Part shown: positions 5,245 to 5,522 of the stretch, in pieces
Layout: each line of letters starts with the position of its first letter
Numbering within the stretch: the stretch's first letter is position 1
From: Planctomycetaceae bacterium
GTDB taxonomy: Bacteria; Planctomycetota; Planctomycetia; Pirellulales; Thermoguttaceae
DNA length: 5,522 nt
Direction of reading: 5' to 3'
Assembly: GCA_009776995.1 (NCBI GenBank)
Contig: WRMR01000353.1
Location: 1 to 5,522, forward strand
Notes under the pieces: model-generated
What the model saw: only the letters and a program-made list of their open reading frames with translations
What the model was told of the DNA's origin: nothing
The model's database searches: none
Translations under genes and position numbers: made by a program

Positions 5245-5522
5245 GTAACCGTTCACGGGCGATGAGCTTCCCAGAGGCGGAACGACAGTTCCATTTTAGT
5301 GGTCAATGGTCCGGCAGTAAAGACGGCGGGGCGAGGTCGTGGAGAAAACTGAAGATCGCATCACGAAGGAAGGTCATCACGTTTCGTCCCTGTTTTCGGC
5401 AAGTGGCAACCGTTGTCCAGAAGCGTTCATGCCATTCGTTGCCCATATCGCTTCGCGTGCCTTGCGTCACGATTCGGTCCATGATCAGCGTGCGGATGTT
5501 TTGTTCGGCCTCGTTGTTCGTC
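5245..5522 (-). mobile_element. End of an IS66-family insertion sequence, continuing past the right edge
   Basis: The C-terminus of an IS66-type transposase is followed, on its downstream side, by the outer sequence GTAACCGTTCACGGG starting at 5245. IS66 elements characteristically begin with GTAA in their terminal inverted repeats, and the distance from the transposase stop (58 bp) suits an element end. The 8 bases just outside (5237-5244, AAAAAAAC) would be the target duplication, since IS66 elements usually duplicate 8 bp. The other end lies beyond the window, so neither repeat nor duplication can be verified. Confidence 0.75.
5303..5522 (-). CDS. tnpC: IS66-family transposase (TnpC), C-terminal fragment cut by the right edge
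   Basis: The last 72 residues of a DDE transposase of the IS66 family are visible, entering from the right edge and stopping at the TGA at 5305-5303. They begin TNNEAEQNIR, which matches the IS66 signature NNEAER-IR containing the final catalytic glutamate (codon 5512-5510). Then come DRIVTQGTRS, the segment ERFWTTVATCRKQGR, and FLRDAI, all typical of the short C-terminal domain that follows the catalytic core. The full protein would be about 450-550 residues, so most of it lies outside. This C-terminal part has no stop or frameshift, so the element may be intact and active. The accessory tnpA and tnpB genes, if present, would be further right. Transcription runs toward comB. Confidence 0.88.
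   Translation of the reverse strand, partial: TNNEAEQNIRTLIMDRIVTQGTRSDMGNEWHERFWTTVATCRKQGRNVMTFLRDAIFSFLHDLAPPSLLPDH

Overview
The window looks like chromosomal DNA of a planctomycete, probably Pirellulales-like, with moderate GC content. Three things suggest this. The SpoVG homologue carries a four-cysteine zinc ribbon. A small protein with the core ERYVFLY...GRFASNPELSFSWYDAAVLSQKIR resembles a short planctomycete family I recall. Shine-Dalgarno sites are strong for some genes and absent for others. The assignment rests on memory of protein families, not on a search.

Layout from left to right: (1) 3-200, a doubtful C-terminal end of a gene cut by the left edge. (2) 201-545, AT-rich non-coding DNA with two hairpins just ahead of the next gene. 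(3) 546-821 (+), a small conserved protein of unknown function. (4) 822-1009, a convergent junction with a 10-bp inverted repeat. (5) 1010-2479 (-), the pair ispE then spoVG, with 33 bp between them. (6) 2480-3205, a 726-bp AT-rich divergent intergenic region with two perfect hairpin-like palindromes on the ispE side. (7) 3206-4258 (+), a long-chain polyprenyl diphosphate synthase. (8) 4242-5084 (-), a ComB-family 2-phosphosulfolactate phosphatase homologue whose 3' end overlaps that of the synthase by 17 bp. (9) 5085-5244, a short region with promoter-like sequences facing both ways. (10) 5245 to the right edge, the end of an IS66-type element with the C-terminus of its transposase.

Two of the genes belong to isoprenoid metabolism. 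IspE is the kinase step of the MEP pathway, which makes IPP and DMAPP. The trans-polyprenyl synthase uses IPP to build the long tail of a quinone. They are transcribed away from each other from one unusually long AT-rich spacer. SpoVG sits directly downstream of ispE, as it does in the Bacillus ispE-purR-yabJ-spoVG region, and is probably co-transcribed with it. ComB homologues are common in bacteria that lack coenzyme M, so the role of this one is open.

I see no CRISPR array, tRNA, rRNA, toxin-antitoxin pair, defence system or phage gene. The most notable items are the zinc-ribbon SpoVG, the small lineage-specific protein with its structured leader, the paired palindromes upstream of ispE, and the IS66 insertion that appears to separate a plus-strand promoter from whatever it once drove.
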